From Pomphorhynchus laevis (Eukaryota > Acanthocephala > Palaeacanthocephala > Echinorhynchida > Pomphorhynchidae), in NCBI GenBank assembly GCA_012934845.2, contig WNNJ02002056.1, positions 80,526 to 144,525 of the forward strand: a DNA stretch of 64,000 nucleotides, in the 5' to 3' direction. The position numbers were made by a program, and so were the translations under genes. Positions 10,797 to 20,721 of the stretch are shown here, in pieces. Below the pieces are notes generated by a model. It saw nothing but the letters and a program-made list of their open reading frames with translations, was not told the origin of the DNA and did no database searches. Numbering within the stretch: position 1 is the stretch's first letter; each line of letters opens with the position of its first letter.

Positions 10797-11459
10797 CTAT
10801 AAATGAGATTTATTGTCAGGAAAGATTGGATGTCTTCTACTTGATCGCGGCATTCGCAGACATAGTGAAGAAGCACGTGCAATCGAGAAGCTAATCTTGC
10901 GTTTAAGGTGAACCAATACATCACTATATTTTTCTGATTTTAACCTCGATGATATCGAGGCAATGTCCTTGAGTAGCTTAAGAGCTCGCGGTCCAACTCC
11001 TCCTGATGATGAAAAAATTAATGGTATAAACTTGCTTTCTTCCACGCTGACAATTCTTTCATTGTATTTGCTGTTTTTGCGATTTTCATTATATTCAAAG
11101 GCGGCGAGAGGCGAACTGCTGGCATATGACGGAGCATGTACTGAAAAAACATTGACGTCAAAAAACGTCCGCTCATATCGATTGTCCTGTAGTCCATAAC
11201 ATGAAATGTCTAGGCGCGCATTGTTATTTTTCGTTGTTGAATTATTCATGAATTCTAAGCTGCCTGGAATCATTTGCAAAGTTGGTTCGACTTCGACGCC
11301 GTGGCATATCTCTGATAATGCATAAGCGATCGTGTTCCGAATATCGTTGTGACGGATTATTGGTACACCACCGCGTTTACATGATAATGCCATTTGTTGT
11401 ACCGCATATACGTGTTTTTTTTGTTTAGATCTAATGGATTCCATCCATATCTGGAACAT
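10797..11459 (-). CDS. C-terminal endonuclease-like domain of the CXC retroelement
   Basis: A 220-codon frame. After an N-terminal overlap with the RT frame it reads QQMALSCKRGGVPIIRHNDI, then ALSEICHGVEVEPTLQMIP, NARLDISCYG, RTFFDVNVFSVHAPSYAS, then a Lys/Arg-rich helix and FIPLIFSSSGGVG. The order (RHNDI, an E.EP block, RLDI, FFDV) has acidic residues in a spacing that would fit a PD-(D/E)XK nuclease: E of VEVEP, D of RLDI, D of FFDV. I infer an endonuclease that makes the priming nick. The same wording is what I recall at the C-terminus of this invertebrate family. The HALSC.. GG...RH start may bind zinc. Confidence 0.6.
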   Translation of the reverse strand: MFQIWMESIRSKQKKHVYAVQQMALSCKRGGVPIIRHNDIRNTIAYALSEICHGVEVEPTLQMIPGSLEFMNNSTTKNNNARLDISCYGLQDNRYERTFFDVNVFSVHAPSYASSSPLAAFEYNENRKNSKYNERIVSVEESKFIPLIFSSSGGVGPRALKLLKDIASISSRLKSEKYSDVLVHLKRKISFSIARASSLCLRMPRSSRRHPIFPDNKSHL

Positions 11460-12868
11460 ATGGCATCCCTAAATTCATAAGAATGGAGATGAAAGTTATC
11501 AACGGCTAGAGGAAGCGCACCTAGCCATGATGAAGCGCAATTCTGAGTAGCATGGTTAATTGCATTCAATACTGCTTGTTGAGCCCTTTGTTTGACATCA
11601 ATTAAACGGTTCTTGTAAACATTAATTCGTTGACAAGAAATACTTTTTATAACATCTGCTTGTACTTGTCGCAGAGTTTCTCCTGTATATTCAGAATCAT
11701 AAGTATTACAGATTAGTTGTGCGTTTTCATAGTCCAGTGTGGATGTGAAAATGGGGTCTAATACGCCTAGACCTCCTAGTTTAAGAGGTGAGGTCAATAT
11801 TGTCCACCAATCATGATTCAAGGTTCGACTTGTTAAAGATGGTAAAAGCTTGTCTTTTAGTATGGTCAACAGCGTTGACAAATGCCCGCATTCAAATGTT
11901 GTATTTCTGAAAAAGTGAGTCCATTTCCATTGTACTGATTTTGTAAGACCGATATAAGATACATGTGGATCAACTTTGGCTATTTCTACTAAACGATCAA
12001 GTAGACGAGTCCAACTTTGAGATTTATCAAGTGCAACCGAATCTACATACTCGGTAGTACCTATAGGAATGCCAAGTATCATAATACCATCCGATGATAT
12101 TCCAATTTCTTTCAATGGGCATGCTTGCTTCATTTCAGATGGATGAGTAAGCAGTTGTGTTTTCTTAGCGTTAACGAAATATCCGTATTGAGGTCCATCG
12201 CTTTTCAATACATTCCATACTATATTTAACTCGTCAATAGTACCGACAAAGTTTGCATCATCCGCAAACCAAACTTGTGTGATGCTGGGAACATTGTTTT
12301 TAATTTTGTTGATCAACGGAAGTGATGCCATGGAGAAAGCCGCCATAGCTAAGGGGTCCCCTTGTGTGAACCCCTCTCGAGAAAATATGCTTGTACCGCC
12401 AAGCACTAGTTGATCATCAGTTCTGTAAGTGTTTGCAAGAACACAAGCCAACGAAGGACAAATGTATTGTATATTGTGAATAGCAGCTTGTCGATTTAAA
12501 GAGTTAAATGCGTTAGAAGCATCCACGGCAAGAACACAGCGTTGTTTATTCGACATAAATGCGGATTTGATGGAATGAATAGCAAACTCAATTCTGCCAC
12601 GTTGTGATGCTGCCAGTTGACTCTTTCCAGCCACGTATTGCAAGTCAAATTTTACCACTTCAAGTATGGCTTTACATACTATGCGTCTCGTAACTTCACA
12701 CACTCCTATCGGTCTTATGCCCCCAGATTTCTTAGGGATAGCGACAAGCCTACATGTCGTAAACGCATCAAGAACACCAGGAGGAATTTTATCAGTAGTT
12801 AATCGAATTGTGAATTCAGCCAAAGCCCTGGCAAGGTTACGTGAATGATTTCCGAAGCCTGTGAGCAT
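11357..12868 (-). CDS. Reverse transcriptase of the CXC retroelement
   Basis: A 503-codon frame; the same frame is open further upstream to about 13010 (SPIHGAITHHSVHFTQIDED...NGSAGPSGCDSNVW), so the Met at 12868 is internal. RT motifs in order: CRLVAIPKKSGGIRPIGVCE (motif 1/2 region, residue ~39), VLAVDASNAFNSLNR (motif A, ~116), FSREGFTQGDPLAMAAFSMA (motif B, ~163), and ITQVWFADDANFVG (motif C, FADD, ~197). VNAKKTQLL and IGISSDGIMILGIPIG follow, then a long thumb/connection region. It ends near CSRYGWNPLDLNKKN, where a homopolymer break shifts the frame to the endonuclease part (10797-11459). RNA-templated DNA synthesis is expected; the element copy as assembled is not a single open frame. 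Confidence 0.85.
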   Translation of the reverse strand: MLTGFGNHSRNLARALAEFTIRLTTDKIPPGVLDAFTTCRLVAIPKKSGGIRPIGVCEVTRRIVCKAILEVVKFDLQYVAGKSQLAASQRGRIEFAIHSIKSAFMSNKQRCVLAVDASNAFNSLNRQAAIHNIQYICPSLACVLANTYRTDDQLVLGGTSIFSREGFTQGDPLAMAAFSMASLPLINKIKNNVPSITQVWFADDANFVGTIDELNIVWNVLKSDGPQYGYFVNAKKTQLLTHPSEMKQACPLKEIGISSDGIMILGIPIGTTEYVDSVALDKSQSWTRLLDRLVEIAKVDPHVSYIGLTKSVQWKWTHFFRNTTFECGHLSTLLTILKDKLLPSLTSRTLNHDWWTILTSPLKLGGLGVLDPIFTSTLDYENAQLICNTYDSEYTGETLRQVQADVIKSISCQRINVYKNRLIDVKQRAQQAVLNAINHATQNCASSWLGALPLAVDNFHLHSYEFRDAICSRYGWNPLDLNKKNTYMRYNKWHYHVNAVVYQ

Positions 12869-13192
12869 GAATTTCCATACATTCGAATCACATCCTGACG
12901 GTCCTGCACTTCCGTTAGTCTTTTTACAAGCTTTGATGATAGCGTCTTCGTCAATTTGCGTGAAGTGTACAGAGTGATGTGTGATCGCTCCATGAATTGG
13001 TGATGACAGAAGAGTCAGGATGTAGATTTTCTGGGACCTGACGAATCATTGTTATCAAGAATCTCGGAACTTGCAGCAACTTTCCCTCGTAACATTAGTC
13101 TAACATAATTCTTTTTCCAATCCGTCATATGTGAATTTTTTCTTGGTTCACTAAAAGCTACTTGTGGGTAATTGGCCTCGTCAAAAAGCTTT

Positions 13193-13783
13193 TTATTTTT
13201 TTGTTGACCACAAAGCCAGTCTGTTCTCTAATGTTTTTCGAATCACGTTAACTTTTTTCGATGGAATTCTTTGGAGAACGCATTGTAAAAAAACTGTAGC
13301 AGACTTGAGAACAGAGTTCTCATTATTATTTTTTCGTGCAACATCGAAATAGAAGTTTGCGATAGTATCAATTATAGTATTACTTGCAGAACATCGAGGG
13401 AGCACCATGATATTTGGCTTCCATTGAATAACCACTTGATATATCCCCTCAATATTACAAATTTCTAAGTTATTAGAAATTCCATTATTCACAGATACAA
13501 TCTGAGTAGCATCAGTAATTACTGTTCTGTTTGCATGATTTTGATATGCATTTCTTTGCGAAGATTCTGATTCTATAGCGTTTCTGTATATATTATTTTC
13601 CGGAATTCCAGTTAAAATACATACATCGGACGTTGTACTTATATTCGTCTTATTGATACATCCGCCCACTCTACATGTTGTGCATTTTCGACCGGCCTTA
13701 ACACATTTGCAGTTTTTGCATTTTGCAGCCTGTCCATTGCAATTGCAGCATTTCAATACACTGTCAGGACGTCCTTTAGGCAT
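13193..13783 (-). CDS. CXC-domain protein, N-terminal part of the retroelement
   Basis: A 196-codon frame beginning MPKGRPDSVLKCCNCNGQAA. Residues 12-45 form a dense cysteine cluster (CCNCNG, CKNCKCVKAGRKCTTC, GGCINK), the CXC/CRC type of zinc-binding motif known from tesmin/TSO1-like DNA-binding proteins. A middle linker follows, then YQVVIQWKPNIMVLPRCSAS at about 119-138 and an amphipathic stretch ending VLQRIPSKKVNVIRKTLENR. That block is shared with the second copy (15026-15556), where it reads YYSTVLQWKPNLFTLPQCSA. The likely role is nucleic-acid binding ahead of the RT; this is inferred from position. The frame ends at LALWSTKK in an A-rich run, and the neighbouring frame continues with KLFDEANYPQ, so this is a frame break and not the natural end. 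Confidence 0.7.
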   Translation of the reverse strand: MPKGRPDSVLKCCNCNGQAAKCKNCKCVKAGRKCTTCRVGGCINKTNISTTSDVCILTGIPENNIYRNAIESESSQRNAYQNHANRTVITDATQIVSVNNGISNNLEICNIEGIYQVVIQWKPNIMVLPRCSASNTIIDTIANFYFDVARKNNNENSVLKSATVFLQCVLQRIPSKKVNVIRKTLENRLALWSTKK

Positions 13784-13855
13784 TATTATTGTAAGTAGTT
13801 AATTTATTAGCCCAAATAAATAAATGTATTTACTTCAGTTCGCAAACTTTTTTAA

Positions 13856-13915
13856 TGTCGATGTCGTCGATGGTTGTCGTTGTCGATGTCGTCGATGGTT
13901 TTCGTTGTCGATTGT
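13856..13915. repeat. Short GTCGATG-rich tandem repeat upstream of the CXC element
   Basis: Two ~30-bp copies of a GTCGATGTCGTCGATGGTT motif with internal GTCG repeats. They lie just 5' (minus-strand sense) of the CXC retroelement start, so they could be its 5' end. The function is not known. Confidence 0.6.
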
Positions 13916-14039
13916 AAGATGGAAAATTGTATGTAATAATGGTTGTCGTCAAAGGGTATACTTCAAGTCCTTGCGAGTTGTTGTGTAGTATGTTATTATA
14001 TTGTATGTTTATTAGAAACCAAAATTTTTTAAGGTCATT

Positions 14040-14170
14040 TTTTTATGTTAAAAAGGATAATAATATAATATTAATAATGTTAGTTAATAATATTAGTTAA
14101 TAATATTAGTTAATATTAGTTATTACTAATATTAGTTAATATTAGTTAATAATATTGATAATTTTGATTA
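14040..14170. repeat. TAATATTAGT-rich simple repeat
   Basis: Irregular tandem copies of TAATATTAGTTAATATTAGT. Simple AT-rich tract with no coding potential. Confidence 0.7.
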
Positions 14171-14194
14171 AAAATTGTCTTGGCTATAATAATA

Positions 14195-14505
14195 CAAATT
14201 TATTTAATGTGGCAAATGCGTACTAGTTGTACGCTTACAAGTCCACAAACAAAAATGAAAAAGTCAAGCAGATAAATTGTTAAAATGGGATCGGATTTGT
14301 CGTTTGAAGCACGGCAAGGAAGTTGATTGGCGTATATGAATGGGCAGATGGTTCCACGATAGAGGAGCAGTCACCAGGAAGGAGCGGAGTCCAAAGGAGG
14401 TAGAGTAGTTTGGGACATGTGAAAGAAGGGAATTACAGGAACGCAAGGAACAGTAAACAGGACGAGAATTATCAAGAAAAGGAAGATTGAGAAATGAAGG
14501 ATTTA
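14195..14505 (-). mobile_element. L2-like LINE 3' end (5' truncated)
   Basis: A minus-strand fragment holding the last ~60 codons of ORF2 (14446-14264: LRSFLVTAPLSWNHLPIHIR, FKRQIRSHFNNLSA) plus the 3' hairpin (GCGTAC...GTACGC) and AATAAA tail. The peptide nearly matches that at 41090-41257, so this insertion is among the younger L2-like copies. It was truncated at its 5' end on insertion. Confidence 0.85.
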
Positions 14506-14894
14506 TAAATACTTAGAATAACTGATTAAAGAAGTTGTTTTGAAAATAAATACTTACAATAAAATATACACTTAAACACAAGAGATTATTCATACACGAA
14601 TCTGGCAAATATATCAGAAGAGGACAACAACAGTAATAAAGCTGAATTGAAAAAAACAAAATAACGAGGAACATGCGTGAAGTGCTTAAACACACGTCCA
14701 AATTAGTAACAAGCCGGCATCAGTCCGGTTACTACTCAGGCAGCGACTCAGTCGATAACGAAGTTCGGACTCTACCTCGCTTTTGAAGATTTATCCCAGG
14801 ATAAAAGGGCTCTGACTTGAATTTTCTTTTTTTATATCAAGAACCGCTTACAAAGAAAACGAAGATGACAACAACCAGGCAATATAGAAAGTTA

Positions 14895-15952
14895 AATGCC
14901 TAGAGGTAAACCTTCAATGATTCCTAAATGTTGCAATTGCAATTCTGTCGAAATGTGTATGCGGTAGAAATCACAGTAACTGTGTTAATTGTTCAGCCCC
15001 AAATTGTACAAGAAAGATTTCAGCGATGCAGTCGACCAACAGACACAGTTTAACACGGAATGATGTAACTTTTACTACTGTTGATACACCGGAAAGTGGT
15101 CCTTGTGTGGAATCCACTGTTTCTCTAAATCATGTTACTGGATTGGATACGATCAGCAGTGAATCAATTAATATCAGAATATTTGCTGTATTGTCAACAC
15201 CAAATGATTATTACAGTACAGTGTTACAATGGAAACCGAATTTGTTTACGTTACCACAATGCTCCGCCAATCAACAACAATTCATCGAATGTCTTGCGGA
15301 CTTTTATTATGCGGTAGTTTGCGATCATTGTGCGAATGTAGACAAACTGAAAGAAGGAACAGTTTTCTGTTTATGTGATCTTCAGCGCATACCCACAAGA
15401 AAACTTGCACTTATTAGTAAAACTCTTGAACGACGATTAACTATATGGCGCCGATCCCGCTTCTCTGAGCTTTTCGACGAGGCCCACATTATGCAAAAAC
15501 GTTTAAATTGCAGCATGCAAAGGTCCAAATTACCCGATTGGAAAAACAATATATAAGTCTATTGACTCACGTCAAATGCTCTGCTGGATCGTCGTTATTC
15601 TTGGAGGAGACTGCGTCAGGAATTTTATCATATGACCCTATGATCAATAATAAGACAGTTCGAACGTATCTTCAAGACTTACATTTTACACCATGATGCA
15701 TTGTTGAAATATTACTTAAACAATACGGATTTACATCACTCGATTCGGTTCACCTCAATAGACGAAGATCAAACAGTTCGTGCTTGTAATCGAACTAATG
15801 GAGGTGCAGGACCAACAGAAATCGACTTAATATCTTGGCGTAATATGCTTACGAGATTCGGTAATAAGTATCTAAACCTCGCGAAATCTTTGGTTTACAT
15901 GTTTAATATTCCGGCTTCTATTGGTAGCCGTGGCAGGCAATTCAGTGGCTAG
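14895..15952 (+). mobile_element. CXC-RT-endonuclease retroelement, copy 2 (N-terminal part only)
   Basis: Starts MPRGKPSMIPKCCNCNS at 14897, parallel to MPKGRPDSVLKCCNCNG of copy 1, with a broken cysteine cluster (CVCG...CVNCSAPNCTRK). It runs through the QWKPN block, a linker (15508-15700), and NGGAGPTEIDLISWRNMLTR at about 15797, equivalent to NGSAGPSGCD of copy 1. It ends before the RT at about 15950. It is in opposite orientation to copy 1 and clearly diverged from it, so these are separate insertions of related subfamilies. Confidence 0.75.
15026..15556 (+). CDS. CXC retroelement N-terminal protein, fragment
   Basis: A 176-codon open stretch. Key block: YYSTVLQWKPNLFTLPQCSA at about 54-73, LADFYYAVVCDHCANVDKLK, CLCDLQRIPTRKLALISKTL and ERRLTIWRRSRFSELFDEAH. 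Each aligns by eye with copy 1 (YQVVIQWKPNIMVLPRCSAS, VLQRIPSKKVNVIRKTLENR). The conserved spacing in two diverged copies indicates past selection on this domain. Its exact function is unknown; association with a CXC domain suggests nucleic-acid binding. Confidence 0.65.
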   Translation: MQSTNRHSLTRNDVTFTTVDTPESGPCVESTVSLNHVTGLDTISSESINIRIFAVLSTPNDYYSTVLQWKPNLFTLPQCSANQQQFIECLADFYYAVVCDHCANVDKLKEGTVFCLCDLQRIPTRKLALISKTLERRLTIWRRSRFSELFDEAHIMQKRLNCSMQRSKLPDWKNNI

Positions 15953-15959
15953 GTCTTGC

Positions 15960-16755
15960 TGTCAATTCATCCTTTTCAAATTGGAACATAAAACAGTCAT
16001 CCAACGTGCGACCTTATTTTAATCGGTTGCTATTTCAATCCAACTTTATCTGCTTGTGATATTAGATAAAGTCTCGATTTTTTTAAGTAAGCTATCCAGA
16101 GAAAGGTGTGTCATCACAGCAGGTAATTTTAACGCTCGTCACATGAGTCCAATCCCGGTTAAACTTATGTAACTTTAATCGTTTAATACGCACGGCTTTG
16201 AGCTACACGTACCTGAAGAAAGCTGAATCTATGAGTCTCATAATGGACTAAGTTGCATAGATCTTTTATTTACTAACGCTTAAGTCAGGAAAGCTAATCT
16301 TGAACTTGCACCCGAATAGTCTTTACTCCGGAAACACAAGCCAGTATCATTTACAGTGGAAAATCATCTTCCTACGCTAACAAAGAAAATTTTGTCTGCC
16401 CAAATCAGTAGAAAACTCGATATCAAACGATCAAATTATAATATGATTAAAGATTCTGTCAGGTTCCTTAATGCATATAGCATTTACGAAAGCTTTTTAA
16501 AGATCATGTATTGTCTCATTGATGCTTTCCAGTCATAATCTAAACTCATTGCGGCTATCTCTAGAAACAGGTTACAGCGCAAACCAGGAAATCTCGTACG
16601 GCTTAGGAAAGCTCTTGTGCTTAGTAAAAACCGTCGGTTTAATAAAGATATTAAGACGAAATTTATTATTTTGCAAAGAGTAAATTGCCCGTTGGTATCG
16701 AAATTTTATCAGTTAATGCTATATAACAAGTGTGTACGATTAAGACAGGCCTAAC
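15960..16755 (+). pseudogene. Degenerate LINE fragment (APE and linker)
   Basis: Pieces such as ITAGNFNARHMSP (about 16113, the GDFNARH motif of an APE domain), then HRSFIY/LRLSQ-like stretches, and KKILSAQISRKLDIKRSNYN at about 16380, look like the endonuclease end and linker of an I/Loa/RTE-type LINE. Frames are broken throughout. No RT follows before the D element at 16760. Confidence 0.45.
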
Positions 16756-16759
16756 GAAA

Positions 16760-18990
16760 CCCCATAGTCCACGAGGCTGACTATGGTGGTAATCTCGATA
16801 TGATAAGCTTAAGAAACCTTAGTCTTTACTTTAAGGGGACGTTTACTAGAGAAGAAGACTTATCCCGAGATAGCCCTAGTACCCCAAATGCGTACTTGGG
16901 GTTTCCCATTCAATGACATATGCTGGACCCGTTTCAGAGCCCACCTAGCTCTCTTCAAGATACGTTTAAGTCTATTCAGGTAAGCTTTCGCCGAGCAGTT
17001 CACCGTAACGGTAAATCCCAGATATTTTATTCGACTCGTGAAGATGGAAGTTGTTGATGCTGCAAAATGGACAAGAGTGCAGAGAGTGCGTCGTTTCAGT
17101 TTCTTTTTAGAAGCAGGGGCGCCATGAAATACGACTACCTGCGATTTATTGGAGTTAACATAAGATTGGATGATGGTATCAAATATTTTAATCTTAAAAA
17201 GAAACGGCTGATGTTTGAGACTACATATTTGCACCTGCATTCAGAAAAAAAGGGATGTGGAATCATCAGCGTAAACCACAAAATGTTGATCATGTTTAAA
17301 TGTCTTGAAAAGAACAATGGAGCTAGCCAGATCTAAGATAGGAGAAAGAGATGAACCTTGAGGTCACCTGTAATAGGGTAGAACTGACTTGCATCAGGGT
17401 CGTATTCATAGTAGAACCGCTAGGTGTACAGAAATATATTCACCCTGTTAACAATTCTCGCAGGCAGCCTAAGTGACCTGATAGAGAAGATAATGAAGGA
17501 AATGGAGATGCGGTCAAATGCAGCAGAAAAGTCAAGAAAAATCGCCACAGCAAGCTGATCACTGTTATCTTGACAAAACTGATGCACTTCACCAAAGTGA
17601 AATCTCCTTCTAAGCAACGTATTTTTCTCTAGCCGCCAGCGTATTAGGTCATAAATGGTGGTCAGCTGTTAGAGCGACTGCTCAGTGCAAATGACTTTTA
17701 ACAACCACATACAATGTTGCAGTAATATGTCGAGGTGTGAATTTGTTGTCGAGCAATTAAAGGTAAGGGTTGATTGTTTGGATCCTGGCCCTGCTGAATA
17801 GTGCATTAGTCCAACTACCAGTTCTATCGTTGAAGTCACCGAGTAGCATGTCATAGCCGCTATCTAAAATTTGGTCAAGGAGGTCACGGTTCGTGTGAAT
17901 ATTCCCTGGCCATATGTAGACATTGACTATGCTGATATGTTTACCGTTCTTGACAAGTGATATAACTAAACTAGAAAGGGCTGGAAACGAGTATTTAAAA
18001 AGAGGGAAGACCTTAAGGAGCACACAACTTGGTTCAAAGATATTGTGAAGAAGAGAGTGTAGAGGGGTTATGTACGGAGTAAAGTGGGTGTAAATATGCT
18101 TTGAGATAAATCGAGTAATGCTCTGGGGTAGACGGACAGACCTTGTCTCCTGAAGGACTATAACATCTGCATATCTACCAGATGGACGCCTAAGGGCGGA
18201 AGTACCTCCCGAATTCCACTGAAGAATGTTAAGTGGAAAGGCTTTTGAGAACTTCCCATTGCATTATTGTAACCGGAGTGGGACGCCCTTCACCTAGTCA
18301 TAACAAAAGGCGGAAAGTTTGTCATTTCAACTCACTGTTCCTACAAGAGAAGTCGCTTGCCTACATGCATTATCTTCATTTTCATCGGTATTTGCGACTG
18401 GCCAAAGTAAGTTCTTGTGCTCACCCCGCAGTTTGATAAGCATGGTTTATTTTCACATTTCCCCGGATGAATATTAGATGTGCCACACACCACGCACTTC
18501 TAGGGTAGGTAACATCCAGCAGACCAATGCACCCGCTGGTGACAATTGTTGCAGTGGGGTATGTTAGTGAGTCGGTTTCCACTACAGAAAATTTTTAGTT
18601 GTACCCCATAAAATGGTTGCAAGTCGAGTTCGATAAATTCCGAGCTGCATCTACCGGGGCATTGCATAACGCCACCAGGATGGGGAATCCTTTGTTGCCT
18701 TTTATGAAACGGATATTAGAGATATTGAACTCGCTTCCTAGAATCGATAAATCTTCATTTGAGATGAAAGTTGTAATATTGTTAATCTTTAATATGGCAA
18801 GGATAGGTTTAGACGAAATTGTAGCTAGTTCCAAATGTATGTTATTAAAATAGTCAATATACGACTTCGCCAAATCGGGTGTGGTAAAAGATATTTTAAT
18901 CTCTGACTCGTAATATTTAATAATATTAAACAAAATTCGCTTCTTTAAATAGGTATGTAAATCCTCTTAGAAGGATATTAAACAGACACT
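16760..18990 (-). mobile_element. D-family LINE, copy 2 (internally deleted)
   Basis: Minus-strand copy of the I/Jockey-like family best seen at 44.08-47.8 kb. ORF1 RRM-like part lies at 18933-18595, a damaged CCHC region near 18540-18300, APE at about 18230-17670 (ISIVNVYIWPGNIHTN, MLLGDFNDRTGSW), RT at 17617-17420 and about 17400-17060, and the 3' region at 17060-16760. At about 17610 the APE-linker wording LLRRRFHFG runs straight into EVHQFCQDNSDQLAVAIFLD of the RT. This shows a deletion of roughly 870 bp relative to the 44-kb copy. Many stops; dead. Confidence 0.8.
17420..17617 (-). pseudogene. D-family RT fragment across an internal deletion
   Basis: Sixty-five codons read LRRRFHFG, then EVHQFCQDNSDQLAVAIFLD and FSAAFDRISISFIIFSIRSL. 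Motif A (FLDFSAAFDRIS) is clear. The join of a pre-RT segment to motif A marks the deletion; a short shared sequence at the junction (GGTGAA-like) may explain it, but I cannot prove this. Confidence 0.65.
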
Positions 18991-19149
18991 GCCTTTCCTG
19001 AGGCACCAACAATTTAATTATCATTATATTGGCTAGCTAAGGTACCAGGGGAAGCTTCCCCTCAGAAATATAATCAGAAGTTAAATCAGTACTTGCTTAC
19101 TTTCTGCATTGCCAAGAAAAATAGCTTTTATTGAATCCTTTGATCGCTC

Positions 19150-20120
19150 CGTTATCACGTTTTGCATTTTTATCAGCATATGAGAGCCGATCAAAGAAGA
19201 AAAGATGGCGTCACAATGCTTTTAGCCTCACCATCCGATGTAGCCGGCATCAAAATTAGCCGACGTATATTTTTACCAAAGAAAAAATCGGTTTCATGCC
19301 CCAAAGTCCTACGGCCCATTTCGATTCAAAATTCCCTCATAGCAATCTACGAAAAAACGATAGGGCGTAGAATCCGCTGCCATTTAAGTAGGAGTAACTT
19401 AATCCACCAAGTTTTCATGGGTTTGTCGAAGGGCGCTCTGTCCATTCAGCAATTGGTGAAGTTCATTAGCTTGTTAAGATAACAATCATTAGCTTGTTGT
19501 GGCTGTTTTTTTTGACTTTTCGCTGCATTTGACTGCATCTCCATTCCCTTCGTTATCTACTCTCTCAGGTCCCTCTGGATGCTTGCGAGAATTGTTAACA
19601 GGGTGAGATATTACTGTAAACCATGAGGTTCTATTATGAAAACGACCCTGATGCACAAAGGTTCTACCCTATTACAGGTGTGCCTTAAGGATCTTTACTT
19701 TTTCCAGTCTTATTTATTTCTGCCTTCATTAAACTTTTTAAAATATTGAAGTGCAATCAAGATCTAGTGGTATACGCTTATGATGCACAACCTGTTCTCT
19801 GGACGCAGGTGCAAGGATGTAGTCTTAGACAACAACCGTTTCTTTTTAAGATTAAAGGATCAGTTGACCACGTCCAATCTTGTTTTAACTCCGAAAAATC
19901 GCAGGTAGTCGTCTTTCATCTCGTCTTTGCCACCATAAAGAAACTTAAGAGATTAGCACTCTCTGCACTCTCGTCCATTTTGCAGCCTCAACCACTCTCC
20001 ACCTCGACTGTATTCTTGGGGGGGGTGAGATACCCCAAATGGTTCAGTCCGAGTGCGGCCGGGGGCTCAGATCTCTACTGACCTGAGGCCAGAAGGATAA
20101 GTTAGAAGATTTTGAAAGAC
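19150..20120 (+). mobile_element. D-family LINE, copy 3 (RT and 3' end, inverted to copy 2)
   Basis: Plus-strand copy, 5' truncated. It holds RT motifs from 19162 (MRADQRRKDGVTMLLASPSD, ISRRIFLPKKKSVSCPKVLR, PISIQNSLIAIYEKTIGRRI), a broken motif A (FAAFDCISIPFVIYSL, about 19515), and YTLMMHN near 19767 in place of YADD. The 3' UTR end reads GGGGGGGTGAGATACCCC...GGTTCAGTCC, as in the copies at 44.2 and 60.3 kb. It sits tail-outward beside copy 2 with about 150 bp between, forming an inverted pair. Confidence 0.75.
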
Positions 20121-20299
20121 ATGTCTTGACGGCTATTGTTAAAGTTTTTTCAGCATGTTTTGCTTTTTAGAATGTTTTTAAAACCCTTATTCTTATACAC
20201 TTTTTTGCAACAGTGATATCTCTTTGAAAGATAAAACTCTTATCAAAATATAATAAAACCCTTATCAAAATATAAATACATACGATTTTAGTACGCTTA

Positions 20300-20378
20300 A
20301 TAACTTATAGTACGTTATAATAATTATAACGTACTATAACGTTATAATTTTAGTACGTTATAATAATTATAACGCCTA
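20300..20378. repeat. Tandem AT-rich palindromes
   Basis: TAGTACGTTATAAT/ATTATAACGTACTA and overlapping copies make a cluster of near-perfect palindromes at the left end of PLE relic 2. The same RT codons in the 56.5-kb copy hold a (TA)n tract, so this site is repeat-prone in the family. Confidence 0.7.
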
Positions 20379-20415
20379 TCTAACAAAAATTAAACCATCA
20401 AGTAAATATAAATAT

Positions 20416-20721
20416 ATGGATAAAATTGAATTAATAGAATCCTTAAATATTTTGATAAATCAAAATTATTTAAAAGTAGGGACATCTATATTTAGACAAG
20501 TAAAAGGTGTTTCAATGGGTGGTAATAGTAGCCCAATTATAGCTGACTTGTTTTTAAGCTTTATAGAATATGAATTTGTTCATAACTGTGTAAAAACTAA
20601 ATCTAAACAATATAAATATATGAAATATATGTTTCGATACATTGATGATATATGTGTATTTAATTCTAATAATTTTTATTCAATTAGTGAACAAATTTAT
20701 CCAGATAAGCCTTATTCTTAA
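20416..20721 (+). pseudogene. PLE reverse transcriptase, fragment
   Basis: 101 codons: LNILINQNYLKVGTSIFRQV, KGVSMGGNSSPIIADLFLSF (motif B) and YMFRYIDDICVFN (motif C, YIDD). The wording belongs to the RT family in which DFSTLYT, SPIIADLFL, FRYIDD and YLD... occur in order, which I associate with Penelope-like or PLE-related RTs. The frame ends early; the C-terminal part continues in other frames to about 21105. Confidence 0.7.

Larger units (their letters stand above)
10760..13790 (-). mobile_element. CXC-RT-endonuclease retroelement, copy 1 (near complete)
   Basis: One element on the minus strand spans a cysteine-rich N-terminal frame (13783-13193), an RT frame (open from about 13010 to 11357) and a C-terminal endonuclease-like frame (11459-10797). 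The order and wording match a retroelement protein family I recall from cnidarians, sponges and other invertebrates: a CXC-type domain, then a QWKPNI block, then NG.AGPSG, RT, and RLDI...FFDV...FSS.GG. At least three frame breaks separate the pieces; two fall in A/T homopolymers (about 13193 and about 11415). I cannot assign it to a named clade. It has no LTRs and no capsid-like part. The 3' end near 10760-10800 has a small GC hairpin (CCCGTAAACGGG). Confidence 0.75.
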
